A stretch of 64,000 bases of DNA, from the NCBI RefSeq assembly GCF_000003855.2, contig NW_003101682.1, forward strand, positions 2,367,614 to 2,431,613, read 5' to 3'. Positions 24,407 through 35,407 of this stretch are shown piece by piece. How positions within the stretch are numbered: the first letter of the stretch is position 1; each line of letters begins with the position of its first letter. The notes beneath the pieces are model-generated. The model saw only the letters and a program-made list of their open reading frames with translations. It did no database searches and was not told the DNA's origin. The position numbers were made by a program, and so were the translations under genes. Source of the DNA: Blastomyces gilchristii SLH14081 (Eukaryota; Ascomycota; Eurotiomycetes; Onygenales; Ajellomycetaceae).

Positions 24407-25165
24407 GGTGGGCAGAGAAGCAAAGACATCAGTACCCTAATCTGCTCTTCTCAACGGGTGACACAGGTGCGCATACGATGGCTATGCAGCAACAGCACAA
24501 GTGACCTGAGTTTCCCTGGAACTACGCAAGTTTAGATGGATTGGTGCAAATAGTAAAGCCAGCGCATATGATAATCACTAAATTTGATTTGATATGATTA
24601 CATCAGTTACACCGTTTCTGCCGCCACATACGCCATATTTTCGGTGGTTTAATGTTATTCTTTCTGAATTTATCTAAATGCCTGTTTTATATCTGTATGT
24701 AGGCCATGAACGGTAATCCATGGAATAATATTTTCTTAAAAATTTACTTTTCACTTGACAGGATGAGCAAGAGGGACCAGCAGACGTGTAAACCATGTAA
24801 CCAACTAATCCGTATGAATTTCGAAATAACAATATATCAATAAAAGGTAAGACGTAAAGACTACAAATATCAATTAAGAGGGATATACAAACGGGAACTA
24901 TTAAGCGAAAGAGAGAGGGGAAAAATATGAGGCAAAAGTACCTTTGCAATTCCAAAAAGAGCACTCATGAAAGGGAATGATAAGAAAAGGCTAACCGCAC
25001 CAAATATCACAGGTCAAAAGGCAAGGAGGAAGAGGCATGTGTATGTATGTGAGGTATGTAATGTTTAAAGAAATTCTCTCCGCAATTCTTATTCCAAAGA
25101 GAGCAAGCCAGCTACCGCAGCACAATACAGACAAAAAAAAAAGAATGAAAGGGGGGGGAAATTCT
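24407..25165. other. Intergenic region, 3' sides of kinase fragment and GEL gene
   Basis: Moderate-GC unique sequence between two convergent reading frames. It likely holds the 3' UTR of the minus-strand GEL gene (next to its stop, the reverse complement has TTTCCCCCCCC and a T-rich run). No further coding frame is supported; the short frames here lack homology or codon bias that I can recognise. Confidence 0.55.
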
Positions 25166-27111
25166 TTACATCAACACGATTCCAAGGCCGGCCAAAACAC
25201 CACAGACAACATAAGCACCCACGCTAATTAATCCCATATTGAACGCGGGAATAGTAGTCGTAAAAGCAGCAGATGAGGGGGACGAACCAGGTTGTCCAGA
25301 GGTAACAGTTCCTTTCCCATCCGGGCCAGCCTGCTTTATCAAGTCATCACAGGTGCCCGATGGCTCCTTCGCACTCTGCAGCTGCGCGGCACCGTCGAAA
25401 TCACAGGCGCTATCGGCTTGACCTTGTTGCTTGTAGTAGGTGTCATAGGCAAACGAGAGCTGGTCGCGTGGGTCGCACATGCTGTATGCGCCGAATACAC
25501 CATCTTCAGTATCGTGGGCGATGCCGGCGCAGACATCCTCGCCAAGACCCGCACACGGTGCCGAATTTGTCACCGAGATCTTCGTCGTCGATGGACTTCT
25601 TGGCGACGCAGGAGAGGGATTTGACCATGCAGGCGCAGAGTTCCTTGTTGGGGACGGGGGGGAGAGACGGGTGGGATTTCCATGCGCTGCTGGTCCCGGG
25701 GCACTCAGAGAGTTCAGTGTACTCGGCTTTGTACTCGCTCATCTTGACACCCTTGGGGTCGACCTTGGTAATTTGTTCCTTCAGGTTCTTGAAATCAACA
25801 CGGCGTGTGACCTTGTCACCCTTGAGGTCGACCAAACCTATTATTCTCAGGGTATATTGTTAAATATATTGGATTCCCTAGATATGAAGGGGGAGGGGAG
25901 GGGGTGGGTTATATATAAACGTTCAAGACCTACCGTAGTTGTTAGCCTCTTGGAAATACATGTACACGATACCTCCACTGATGACGGGTGTCATCTGAGG
26001 GCCGTACATCGCAGCGACATCGGTAAACTTGCGTGGGCGGACTTCGTTGCAGCCATACTCAGCGAAGAAGACGGGGACAGAGTAGGAGGAGAACTCCTTG
26101 ACAACCTTATCGTAGCCAGACTCTTTGAAGCTAGAGTCACCGCACCACGAGTAGATGTTGTAACCCCAGAAGTCAATAGACTCCTCTTTGCTGCCGCAGT
26201 TGAAGTAATCAGCCATATCATCGCGGATATCGGCATCGTCGTTGGTAGCGTAACCGACACCAATGGAGCGGTAACCATTCTGCTTAATATAGGCCTTGGT
26301 GTCGCGAACGGCAGCCTTGACGAAGGCACTAGCGTCAGTGTTGGACTTGTTGTTTGAAACCTCGTTGCCGGCGAAGAAGCCCATGACGTTTGAGTAAGGG
26401 GCAAGCACGTCTACGACGGCAGTGTAGCGGTTGTAAAGTTCGATGTCCCACTTAGGATCATCACGGTTGATCGAGGTTCTGGGCTCAGACAGGTCAGCGA
26501 CCACGTAGATGCCGGCTTCCTGGAGCATTTCCATGCACTCGGTGTGGTCCGCCTTGGGATCGATCGCGTAGACTCTGATGATATTTGTCTCTAGTTCTTG
26601 GAGGAGTGGAATGTCGCGTTTGCAATTCTCGACATTGGCAAGGGGGTCTTTATAGCCAGTTTTATTGGTAGTGCCATTGCTGGAGATTTCCTCTGTATAG
26701 AAGTACACATAACAATTAGATATTGAACCAAAAGGTTGTACATCATGTAGAAACCGAGTATGCTGTCCGCTTACGTTGGTATGCAACACCGCGCATGAAA
26801 CTGGGATGGTCGTTAGACATAGGTATAAGTCTATGGCATGGAGTGATATACTATTATCATAGAAGGAAGGATTTAGAGACTCACAATTGCTCGCCGCTAG
26901 ATTTATAGAAGAATTTGGAGCCCTAGAAAAAAGAAGAATCTCAAACCCCCAGTTAGCCATAGAAAAAGAATAAATAGATTTTATTTAAAAATTTAGAGCG
27001 GTAGTTAGAAATTGGAATAGAGCTCATTACCTTGATGACAATGGGGTCCAGCTCAGCAGCGAAGGCCGAACCCGCAAGAGCGGCGCCCGCGATGACGGAG
27101 GAGAACTTCAT
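25166..27111 (-). CDS. GPI-anchored 1,3-beta-glucanosyltransferase (GAS/GEL family, GH72 + CBM43), with frameshift
   Basis: Cell-wall enzyme that cuts and rejoins beta-1,3-glucan chains at the outer face of the plasma membrane. Five exons: 27031-27111, 26885-26922, 26775-26800, 25934-26692, 25166-25837; introns of 82-108 bp all start GT and end AG (acceptors CTAG, CCAG, ACAG, ATAG). The protein starts [18 protein letters not shown], a secretion signal. The GH72 domain spans about residues 20-330, with the acid/base Glu in FFAGNEV (residue 159) and the nucleophile in FFAEYGCNE (260), matching the known pair 160/261 of Aspergillus fumigatus Gel1. A Cys-rich X8/CBM43 region (about 375-465) follows, then a Ser-rich linker and a hydrophobic GPI-signal tail ending LAGLGIVLM. 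The five exons sum to 1576 nt, one base too many: at 25548-25550 a GGG run (CCC on the plus strand) shifts the frame after FGTVCG; with one G fewer the frame continues LGEDVC and gives 524 residues. Sequencing error or a new mutation are both possible. Confidence 0.93.
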
Positions 27112-27530
27112 GGCGGGAGGATGAAATCAACAACGAATAGGTAAGGTAATTAATAGTTATACAAAGGTTAAAACTAAGTTGGGCTAGAGTTAAATGCGAG
27201 TCGCGCGAGTGCGTGTGTGTGCGACAATGGGGAGTGAAGGATATTACAGTTGGTAAAAGGGGGATATTCAAGAGAGAGTATTGAAGAAGAGCGAAACAAA
27301 AAGAGCTAGAGATAGAAAAAGAAGGAGTCAGGTGGACATAGGGTCCTAACGAGAGACTGGAAGGAATGAGCGAGAAAAGGAAGAAGAAAAGGAAGAAGAA
27401 GAGGAAGAAGAAGAGGAAAAGAGACAGCAGATGGGAAGTTGGGCGACGTTGAACAAAGGAGAAGAAGCAAGGGGGAGAAGAAGAGCGGGAGAACAGGGGG
27501 ATTATGTCAGCCACTTTTTAGCGATAGACT
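27112..27530 (-). promoter_or_regulatory. Promoter/5' UTR region of the GEL gene
   Basis: Upstream of the ATG at 27111 (context CCCGCCATGAAG). On the coding strand there is a long pyrimidine tract with CTTCTTCCTC-type repeats (27357-27425), typical of highly expressed fungal promoters. Open frames across it are low-complexity and not credible as genes. Confidence 0.6.
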
Positions 27531-28525
27531 CGGCAATGGTCCATGGTTGGCTACAGATTTGGATGGTACGGATCGGGTCCCGCTGCGGGCTGCCCACTGT
27601 CCACTGTCCACTGTCCTCTGGCCCCTGGGAGGAACCTCGGTGAGGCCTTGTTTTGTTAGTTGGAACTAGCCATGCTTCCACCAATCACATGCCCCGTGAG
27701 GCGCCAATGCTCGGGCACTGCCTACGTAAGCTTTCTTGCACTACTGTCAACCCTGGTATTAAGATTACACATATATTACACCTCAGCGTGTCTTCAGTCA
27801 ATACTCCGGAGACAGCGCACATCTGTGGATACTTGCTGAGGGTTACTCCGTACTACAAAGTATAATAATACCTTGCAACATGGTAGATAGAGTAAATAGG
27901 CAATGCTCTCTGCTCAGCGAGATTATATTGCTAAGGAAACATAGGGAGTATACCTACTCATGATAGGTGCATCTTTTAAGTCCTAGTTTATGCACGAGTG
28001 GTGTAATTTATATCGATAACTAATCCCTGAAACTTCTGCCTGCCGATTCCGAAACACGCCTCCCAACTGAAACATCCTAATCAACTCAGAGGAGTCAATC
28101 ATGTCAGTTTATCCAGAATTTCTTGTTTCTTCGCCTCTCTCTCTTCTCTCTCGAGCCTATCAGAAGTTAATGGTGAATAGACACTGTGCCAACCCCTTTT
28201 CTTGATCTTCGGATCTGCAATAATTCGTCTGCAGGCTTCTTTCATCTTTATCCCTCACAGACCATTACCTGAATGCTAGGAGCAAGACCAACCCCAGTGC
28301 TGAACAACGAAGCTGAGAGGTAGATATCTATTAACCGCAGTAACTACGGCAGCCTATAATGACATTTGAGTCAAATGAGTTATTTTGTGTTTTTGTACTG
28401 TTATTATCTCCCTTCTCTCTATATATTATAGAAAAACCAACTTTTCTTATTCGGCGACGTGTCGCCGAATATTAAACGTCAAGATGGCGTTGAGACGGCG
28501 CAGAACTTTCTAACATCATCATGAC
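27531..28525. other. Unique intergenic DNA, no gene seen
   Basis: Mixed-composition, CpG-containing sequence without long open frames, bounded on the right by the target duplication of Gypsy-C. It includes a short direct repeat (CCACTGTCCACTGTCCACTGT near 27595) and the palindrome at 28448-28471. I see no RNA gene that can be defended. Confidence 0.6.
28448..28471. repeat. 11-bp-arm palindrome
   Basis: Arms of 11 bp starting TATTCGGCGAC and ending GTCGCCGAATA around a 2-nt GT spacer. It lies ~60 bp from the left end of Gypsy-C in unmutated DNA. It could be a protein-binding site or a cruciform former; no function is shown. Confidence 0.8.
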
Positions 28526-28530
28526 ACTAC

Positions 28531-29063
28531 TGTAATGTGACAGAACCGAAGCGGTGGCTAGTCAGCGGTGTTATGTAGGAGTAGTTGTTTGAGAAGCTGT
28601 ATGAGTGAGCTTGACTATCTTGCTTGAATAGTGAGCTTGTAGGCTACAGGGTTATTGTGAGGATATCACAGATATGATACTTAGTATACTAAGAAGATTG
28701 TATGAGAAACACAGTAACTCTTGTATATATTTCAGTAGAAGAAAAATGAATCACTGACTTCTTTAATGAGAAGTCAGCATCTAGCTATTCTATATAGATA
28801 ATAGATGAATACTCTTCTCTTATTTCATAAGTGAGAATAGCTGAAGTGATACCTCAGCAGTGTCTTACTATTAAGAAAGAGTAATCTGCTAATCTTGTAT
28901 AGAAGCAGAGTTCTTATATTCATCAATCAGATCTTTCTATAATATATCTGAATAATATTATAGAGTGATTGAAAATCAGTTCAGATGAGATGAAATTATC
29001 TGTATGAAAGTAATGAGTTATATAAAACTGCAATGAGGTCTTGATATAGCTGAGAGTATGATA
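28531..29063 (-). repeat. 3' LTR of Gypsy-C (533 bp)
   Basis: On the plus strand it begins TGTAATGTGACAGAACCG and ends GAGTATGATA (originally GAGCGTGACA). The first ~140 bp keep GG and CG pairs; the rest is mutated. A purine-rich AAAGAGAAGAGTAT tract precedes it on the coding strand (29064-29077). Confidence 0.92.
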
Positions 29064-29136
29064 ATACTCTTCTCTTTAAGAGTATAGTTCTGCTGCTTTC
29101 AAGATTACTAAATTAGAAGTTATCTTCATTATATAG

Positions 29137-29446
29137 TATAGCAGGCTGTGTCTGATCAATTATATAGACTATTCTATTATACTTCACAGATTTCAATCAC
29201 TTCATTCTTGAACACATACACTTCAATTCTCAGCCATTCTCAATCACTGATTCTCAGTCACTACAAATGTGTATAGATTCTTTCACTCTGAAGCCTCATC
29301 ACATACATCACTATATACATATATAAATATTCACTTTCATTACTAATTCTCACACTTTCTCTTTCTTTTTCTTCTCTAATATTTTTCTCTTTATTATATA
29401 AGATCTATTAATATCATACTGATCTATTCAGTTTAGGTCTCTTATA
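29137..29446 (+). repeat. 5' LTR of Gypsy-A copy 2 (310 bp)
   Basis: Begins TATAGCAGGCTGTGTCTG (mutated from TGTGGCGGGCTGCGCCCG) and ends TCTCTTATA. It lacks the ~53-bp extra unit of copy 1. Confidence 0.9.
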
Positions 29447-29749
29447 CTAGAAAAATGTTCATTATCTTCTTATTAGAAATGATTATTCACATATTATCTT
29501 CTCATTAGAAATGATTTTTCATCAAGAGATATCTGAACATATAACAATATATAAGAAAGAGAAACAGTTAAGTGAATACTGAGTTTTTAAATAAAAGCTT
29601 ACTCATCAGTTACTCTAACTCTGTAATAAGATTTTACAAGAGAATGTCAGTGAAAGATCTAAGAGTTCTGATACTTCAGATATATAAGATATTCATACAA
29701 TTACACATTCAATGATTAATATAACTATATCTAATAATAATATAAGAGA

Positions 29750-30983
29750 ACTCTCAAATGCAAGTATAGATATAATATTACAGTGACTCTGAGCAATGTT
29801 GAAATTATAACAATAATAAATAGCTGATATGCATACAACTTAACAATGTTAATATGAAGAGATTTAATCATTATTATAACAAGAAACTCATGCAATTTCA
29901 ATATCTACAGAATTAAATATAAAAGTACTGAAAGAATACTTAAATGCTTCTGCATATTTTAATACTTCTGATCTCACTCTCTACTCATTATAAAGAATAG
30001 AAATGCTTGTGAAACTGAGTGTAGATGAAGATGTCATCAGTTCATTAATTAATCAAGATTGATATATCAATAAACAATTGAAGAATTGTGTAAAATAAAA
30101 GTTTTATTCATGAATGAAAGCATGGGAATCAGCATTACAAATATCTGATGATATTATTAAATATCTTGATATTCTGTTCTGAGACACTGTTATATAATAG
30201 AAAGTATTAGATTAATTACAGAGTATCTGACAGAGAAACACTTCTCTTATAATATTCATTTCTGACTTTGAAATTCAAATCTTAGAAGCAGGTGATCAAT
30301 CTTAAAAGAATCAAATAAAGATTAGTATACTTAAGAAAACATTAACTTTCAAACTCTTACAGACTCTTGTAAGTGTAGATGAAGATCAGACTTATGAAGA
30401 TTTCTATGTGTAACTCTGAACATTGAATAACTGTCTTATCAAGCTTAAGAGTATACAGAACAGTGATAGAAGATGTTATATTTATACATCTATACTGAGA
30501 AATAACTCAGTCACTTATACACTCACACTGAAGAATAATAATGATGCAGATGCTATGAATTGAGTAGACTTGAATATCTACACATAAGTAAGAGTCTCTG
30601 CTATCTGAATAGACTTCTGAGTCTCTGAAATCACTTCTGAAGAAGTCACTGATCAATGTCAATGAGAAGTTTACATCAACTGTAACTGATCAGAGTACAT
30701 TGCTTTCAACTGTTAATCAGTCTATATATCTTCTCACTTAAAGAATGAACCAGTGCCTGTCTGTGTCAACCATGTTACATTAGAGAAGAATTTGAAAGAT
30801 AACTATGAAAATGTCTCAATGAAACAGGGAAAAGATTAGCTTCTGTTCAAATTCACAAACAAAAGCTTGAAGAGATCAGATAATAATAATTTGAAGAGAA
30901 AATAATAATGAATGTGATTCTTGTATCTACTGTAATTAATAACATGTATAATATAAAAGCTATGATAGACAGCGGTCTATGTT
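29750..30983 (+). pseudogene. Gypsy-A copy 2 gag and start of protease, degenerate
   Basis: Collinear with gag of copy 1. The CCHC knuckle survives as YINCNWSEYIAFNC (about 30670-30711; first Cys lost, last Cys kept, whereas copy 1 lost the last one). The protease site reads DSG (AGACAGCGGT, about 30967-30976), intact where copy 1 has DSS. The frame is cut at the ATTAT target of the Copia-type element (30984-30988). Confidence 0.8.
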
Positions 30984-31530
30984 ATTATTGTCAGGTCACG
31001 TGATCTGGCTTACTAATTCTTTCATCATATAACTTTTCACAAGCTAGCAATCTTTCAATCACACAAGCTTAGACTGACTGTGTGACTGTGTCTGAGATCA
31101 GAACTAGATTTTTTGATAGTCTTATTATCAATTCAACAGATTTCATTACACAGTTTTAACATTAGATAGTAGTCTCATACTGTCGCAGTGAGACTTACTG
31201 TCTACTCTTATCACATTTTTCAAATGAAATCATAATTTTCACTTCTCAATTTAAATTATTTTTATTGCTTTAAATCACTTTAAATCTCATTTGAGCATTA
31301 TCAAAAAGTGTTACTTTTCAAAAAATTAAAAATAGTCTAAAAAAAACCTTAAAATGTCTAAAAATAGTAACTTTATGTCAAGAATGAAACTAAATGAAAT
31401 CAAATGAGATCACTTTCTCATTTTTTTCAAGTCATGGTTTCATTTTAAGAGCTGATATATAGTCACTTTACATATTTTTTTAATGACTAGTCTCAGCAGA
31501 ATTCACGCCAAGAAATGTATGAAATCAGAT

Positions 31531-32607
31531 TATTATTATTATTATTATTATTATTCTTTAATTATAGATGTATGCAGTCAGAGACTATAACATCTATCTG
31601 AGAACCTTTAGTTCTCAGAGTTTTTCCTATATCTATAGAGTCAACTATTATACATTTATCAATTTCAGATATATAAAATCAGAAAATTTCAGCTCAGAAT
31701 ATAAAAACTGTTTATAAATTACAGTATTTCAACACCTTCTGATACTTTGAAATTATTTAAAAATATCATGACAAAGAAAAAGAGAATATAGTCTTAAAGA
31801 CAGACACATTAAATAGATAGATAGAAAAGAACAGAAAGAAATAAGTACAGTAAAGAGAGCTACAGAATAAGATCTCTGCAGTTTATATCTTAAGCTATAT
31901 ATATATTTTAATACTCTATATAATTGATCACTGTCTCTATTCTCTCAGACTCACTTCAGAGATTATCATTCTCTCTAAAGAGCTGCTGCTCAGCTAGCTT
32001 CTGTAACTAGCTTACTTATAAGTGAGATTCTTACTAAGAATAATATCAGAGCTATTTAATTCTAGTTAAGTCTCTAATCTTTCAGCTGTTAATCTCAGTA
32101 TTTCAGTCTATTAATTGACTATCACAGTCTTACTTACACTAATCATCTATTAAGAGTATCTAAATCTCATCTTATCTAGATTCTTACTAGGCTCAGAGTG
32201 TTCTAATCAGATAGTTTTTAAATCTCATTTCTTAAAAGTAAGTGTCTAGAGTGAGAGAGATGAGATCTGATCAGTTAAGCTTGATAATAATTCACTATTC
32301 TGCAGATATTCTAGATTACAATCACTCTAGTACTGATCTAACTTGAAGTGTCTGAGAGACTGTTAATTCTAAGATCAGTGAGAATTAGCATCTGAGAACT
32401 TCTGAAATGAATATCTTAAGCTTGATGATGATTTGCTATAGTGCATCCAGAGGTTCTCAGTACTGTTTTATAACTTAACAGTGAAAGCTGTGATTAAGAT
32501 GACTCTTGCAGGATTTGAACCTGCCTCCTCTTAGCATTCATTCCCCGGGGGGAAGGCTGCTAATTGAGGCTTCATGATAGCGTAGTTAACCACTACGCCA
32601 CCAGGCC
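31531..32607 (-). mobile_element. tRNA-headed, LINE-tailed composite retroelement (1,077 bp)
   Basis: Flanked by a 13-bp duplication TATGRAATCAGAT (31518-31530 and 32608-32620, one mismatch), so it moved as a unit. On the minus strand: a tRNA-like head (32607 to about 32503), ~640 bp of unidentified body (about 32500-31860), then ~328 bp (31858-31531) matching the 3' UTR of the Tad-like LINE, including the 3' hairpin and the (AAT)n tail. No protein is encoded. This is the structure expected of a LINE-dependent, Pol III-transcribed SINE; the body matches nothing else in the window. Confidence 0.85.
32503..32607 (-). other. tRNA-like promoter head of the composite element
   Basis: Minus strand begins GGCCTGGTGGCGTAGTGG. 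Box A is TGGCGTAGTGG (32590-32600) and box B is GGTTCAAATCC (32511-32521, one change from GGTTCGAATCC). About 105 bp, longer than a tRNA, and the two ends do not pair into an acceptor stem, so it is tRNA-derived rather than a functional tRNA gene. It differs from the head of the other SINE family. Confidence 0.75.
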
Positions 32608-32687
32608 TATGGAATCAGATCAAATGAGATCAAATGTGAAATTCATGGTCCCGACGGCCAGTCTACACAAGCTTTACACCTTTCACA

Positions 32688-32705
32688 GGTTATGAGATTT
32701 GTTTT
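32688..32705 (+). promoter_or_regulatory. Primer-binding site of Copia-D
   Basis: GGTTATGAGATTTGTT immediately follows the 5' LTR. GGTTATG matches the anticodon loop of initiator tRNA-Met, as in Copia-A. Confidence 0.62.
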
Positions 32706-33124
32706 GCATAAAATCACTGCCAATTCGGGATTTGTTATCAATATAATTATTATTTAACTACTGCTTCATTTGATACACTCATTAGAAGTTAAAATCATCT
32801 TATTCTATCAGTATTAATGTGTTTAAGATCTTGATAATTAATAATACTACTACTTGCTTAAAAAAGAGGCTTGCAGAAAACACATTACATTTGTAAAAAA
32901 AGTAAATAAAAAGAGAACAATATTGACAAGAATTAAATAAATGAATATTAAGATAGTGAATTTAACATGATCTCACTTACATACATATTTACAATCTCGC
33001 ATTCTTTTCACTGAGTCAGTTTCAGTTGATAATGATAATTCTTCACACTTATACTCTGTCAGTGAACATTCTTCTGAAGTCTTTGAAAGCTTCATTAATG
33101 AACACTCTGAAACACTCTCTTAAT

Positions 33125-35062
33125 TTAAAGCTGGTTTGAATACAGCTTCTGACACAGTTAGGCCAGCCTCTCAATCTACTTAACAGCTTGATGCTGATTC
33201 TCTTGATGAGAATAAATAAACACTCAGATGTCTATCATTTAGATAAGATAATATCAGATCAACAGATGAAACATCTCAAGATAATATTTAAAATAAAGAA
33301 GAAGAGTTATAGAGTTCTAGAACTTGAACTACAACTGAAAAAACTCTGTCAACAGAGATTCTCTATAGATTGATCACAGAATGTTAATAATTATTCTGTC
33401 ATCATCTCAACAGCTTGTACAGTCACATGAGATTCTAATCTCAGTGAAAGATTGAAATTCAATCTTTATAAACTGAATAGCTGTGTTGACAAGGCAATCT
33501 CTCAATTCAAGAAACATGTCAAGAATACTGTAAGGTCAAACAGTCTAACTGACACAATCACTTACATTATATGAAGCATCTTCATGAAATTGAAACTGAT
33601 TAATGCATAGTGTTGATATATGATAGAGAAATAATAGACTCAGAATCCTCTATAAAGAGATGATGAATGAGTATCATTCTAAGACATCAGAAACTGATAA
33701 CTCTACACATTCATCTCAAACTCATTGAGTGCAGGTGTCAGATCACATTTCTTCAAATATGATGAAAATTGAATTGCTTATACTCTATAAAATGCAATTG
33801 AATAGAAATACTCTGTTCTTAAAACACAGTTACACTGTGAGGCAGTTCTGGAATTCATGTTACTTAATGACATACAGGTCACCAATCTACACACATTCTT
33901 TGATAAGTTTCAGTCTGTCATTATAAAATTGAAGATGATGAATACTTCTCTCTCAGATACATGAATATTTGATATCTTCTACTCAGTTCTACTCAACAAT
34001 TGAAGGAATTATGTTCAGAAGAAGATAGAGAAGATATAGAATTTCAAATTCACAGCTGTGATATTAAATGTTAATCTTCTCATGAAGAAAATCTGTTCAT
34101 GACCTGATTCTTCAAAAGATAGAAAGAATTTACAGAATGCAGATTCTGCAGTTAACTTCACTATAACAGCTACAACAGCTACAACAGCTATAACAGTCAC
34201 AACACCTATTAACAACAATACATTGAATTCAGCCTGTGAAGACTGTACTGAATGTGATTGTAGTAGTTCTCAAGAGAGCTTCTGAAATCATTAAGAATTA
34301 AGCAATTCACCTACATGTTCTGAATGTGAGAGATCTCACTTTGACAACTGTTGATTAATCAATTCAGACAGTGCTTCAGATAATTGAAGAATCTACAATA
34401 CTGTGAGAATAAAGAAATTCAAAGAAAAGAAGGAAAAGAACAATAGTGAGAGTGAGACTTAACTATTTATTACAGATGATTCAGAGACCTTTCAGATGAT
34501 AAATCTGACAGAGGTTATCAATGTGCCAGCCTGTTTTGTGAAATACCACAAGGATCCCTTCAACGGGCATTTATACATGTCAAAAGATGTCATCTTCTAG
34601 AAGGATCTTCATCTTGCTGATTCATTGATATCAACTACTACATACAACCCGAAGATCCTACTCAATGCGGTCTGCAAAGCGGCTGTGGTGATTTCTTCAG
34701 CGACATCAGGTCTACTGACTGCAGTCTGTAAAGAGATTGCAGCAATTTCTAATTCATCAATTGATGATCTGTTCATTGATGAGGAAATTCAACCTGAGTG
34801 TTCATTATTTCTCATACTCACTAATAATTGGTGGATTGACTATGATATCTCCGCGAGAATATCTACTCTTTTAGTGCAGAATACACTGAACTTCTCAGAA
34901 TTCACAGTTGAATCTGATGATTCTCTGACATCTACAAGGAATATCACTACAGTGAGGGAAGCTTCAGTGAGAAACAGTCTTGAAGATCTACTCATTGATC
35001 CCGAGATTGCTGCACTTCTGATTCTGAAAAACCTCACACGCGTCAAAGCTTTCATGGAATAA
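33125..35062 (+). pseudogene. Copia-D Gag-like frame, degenerate
   Basis: A mostly continuous frame with TGA interruptions. A zinc-knuckle-like motif CSECERSHFDNC lies at about 34316-34351. The 3' third is better preserved: 34625-35062 is open for 145 codons and retains CpG pairs. It includes NNWWIDYDISARI near 34825, which sits where a Copia protease would start but lacks a DSG/DTG triad. No other enzymatic domain follows before the 3' LTR. Gag-only elements depend on enzymes from a relative, perhaps Copia-A, which shares the primer type. Confidence 0.7.
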
Positions 35063-35283
35063 AAGTATTATTACAAGGCCTGTGTTAAAGAGATCAATCA
35101 TTTGAAACATACACATTGAAAAGAGAATATAAAGAAGATAGAGGGATAGAGGGATAAAAAATGATGTATCTCATGACTGGTTTTTTATTACTACACATTT
35201 TCCAGTCATTTTTTGTACCTGTACTTGATTTGAAGGCGAATTTTGTATATAACATCGTGTATAGTTACTCTGATAAGTGGGGG

Positions 35284-35378
35284 TGTCAGGTCACGTGATC
35301 TGGCTTACTAATCCTTTCATTATATACCTTTTCACAAGCTAGCAATCTTTCAATCACACAAGCTTTACACCTTTCATA
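35284..35378 (+). repeat. 3' LTR of Copia-D (95 bp)
   Basis: Same length as the reassembled 5' LTR. It contains the perfect palindrome GGTCACGTGATC-like core (TCACGTGA), an E-box type site. It ends CATA where the 5' LTR has CACA. Confidence 0.92.
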
Positions 35379-35407
35379 ATTATATCATGATTAAATCTTC
35401 AGTTGTA

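Larger units (their letters stand above)
31070..32665 (+). mobile_element. hAT-type MITE, copy 5, in the Copia-D 5' LTR
   Basis: TAGACTGACTGTGTGAC..CGGCCAGTCTA with exact 8-bp duplication CACAAGCT (31062-31069 and 32666-32673). Without the element nested at 31531-32607 it is 506 bp, the same as copies 2 and 3. Confidence 0.93.
30989..35378 (+). mobile_element. Copia-D: non-autonomous gag-only LTR element
   Basis: Short 95-bp LTRs (5' LTR 30989-31069 plus 32674-32687, split by a MITE; 3' LTR 35284-35378), each TGTCAGGTCACGTGATC..CTTTCAYA, with exact 5-bp duplication ATTAT (30984-30988 and 35379-35383). Net length ~2.8 kb. A half-tRNA-Met primer site follows the 5' LTR and a G-rich AAGTGGGGG tract precedes the 3' LTR. 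Only Gag-like sequence is recognisable between them; no RT, integrase or RNase H is seen. Confidence 0.9.

Noticed and set aside
25479..26357. 292-codon plus-strand frame
   Set aside because: Antisense shadow of the GEL exons. The minus strand has GH72 catalytic motifs and splice sites; the plus-strand translation has no recognisable domain and ignores the exon structure.
27053..27514. 153-codon minus-strand frame upstream of and overlapping GEL exon 1
   Set aside because: Low-complexity Phe/Ser/Leu stretch from the pyrimidine-rich promoter. It is in a different frame from the signal peptide.
32503..32607. A functional tRNA gene
   Set aside because: Too long (about 105 bp), the ends do not pair, and it forms the edge of the composite retroelement.
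34825..34870. Copia protease active site in Copia-D (NNWWIDYDISARI)
   Set aside because: Similar context to the start of Copia proteases, but no DSG/DTG triad, and simple mutation of one base does not restore it convincingly.
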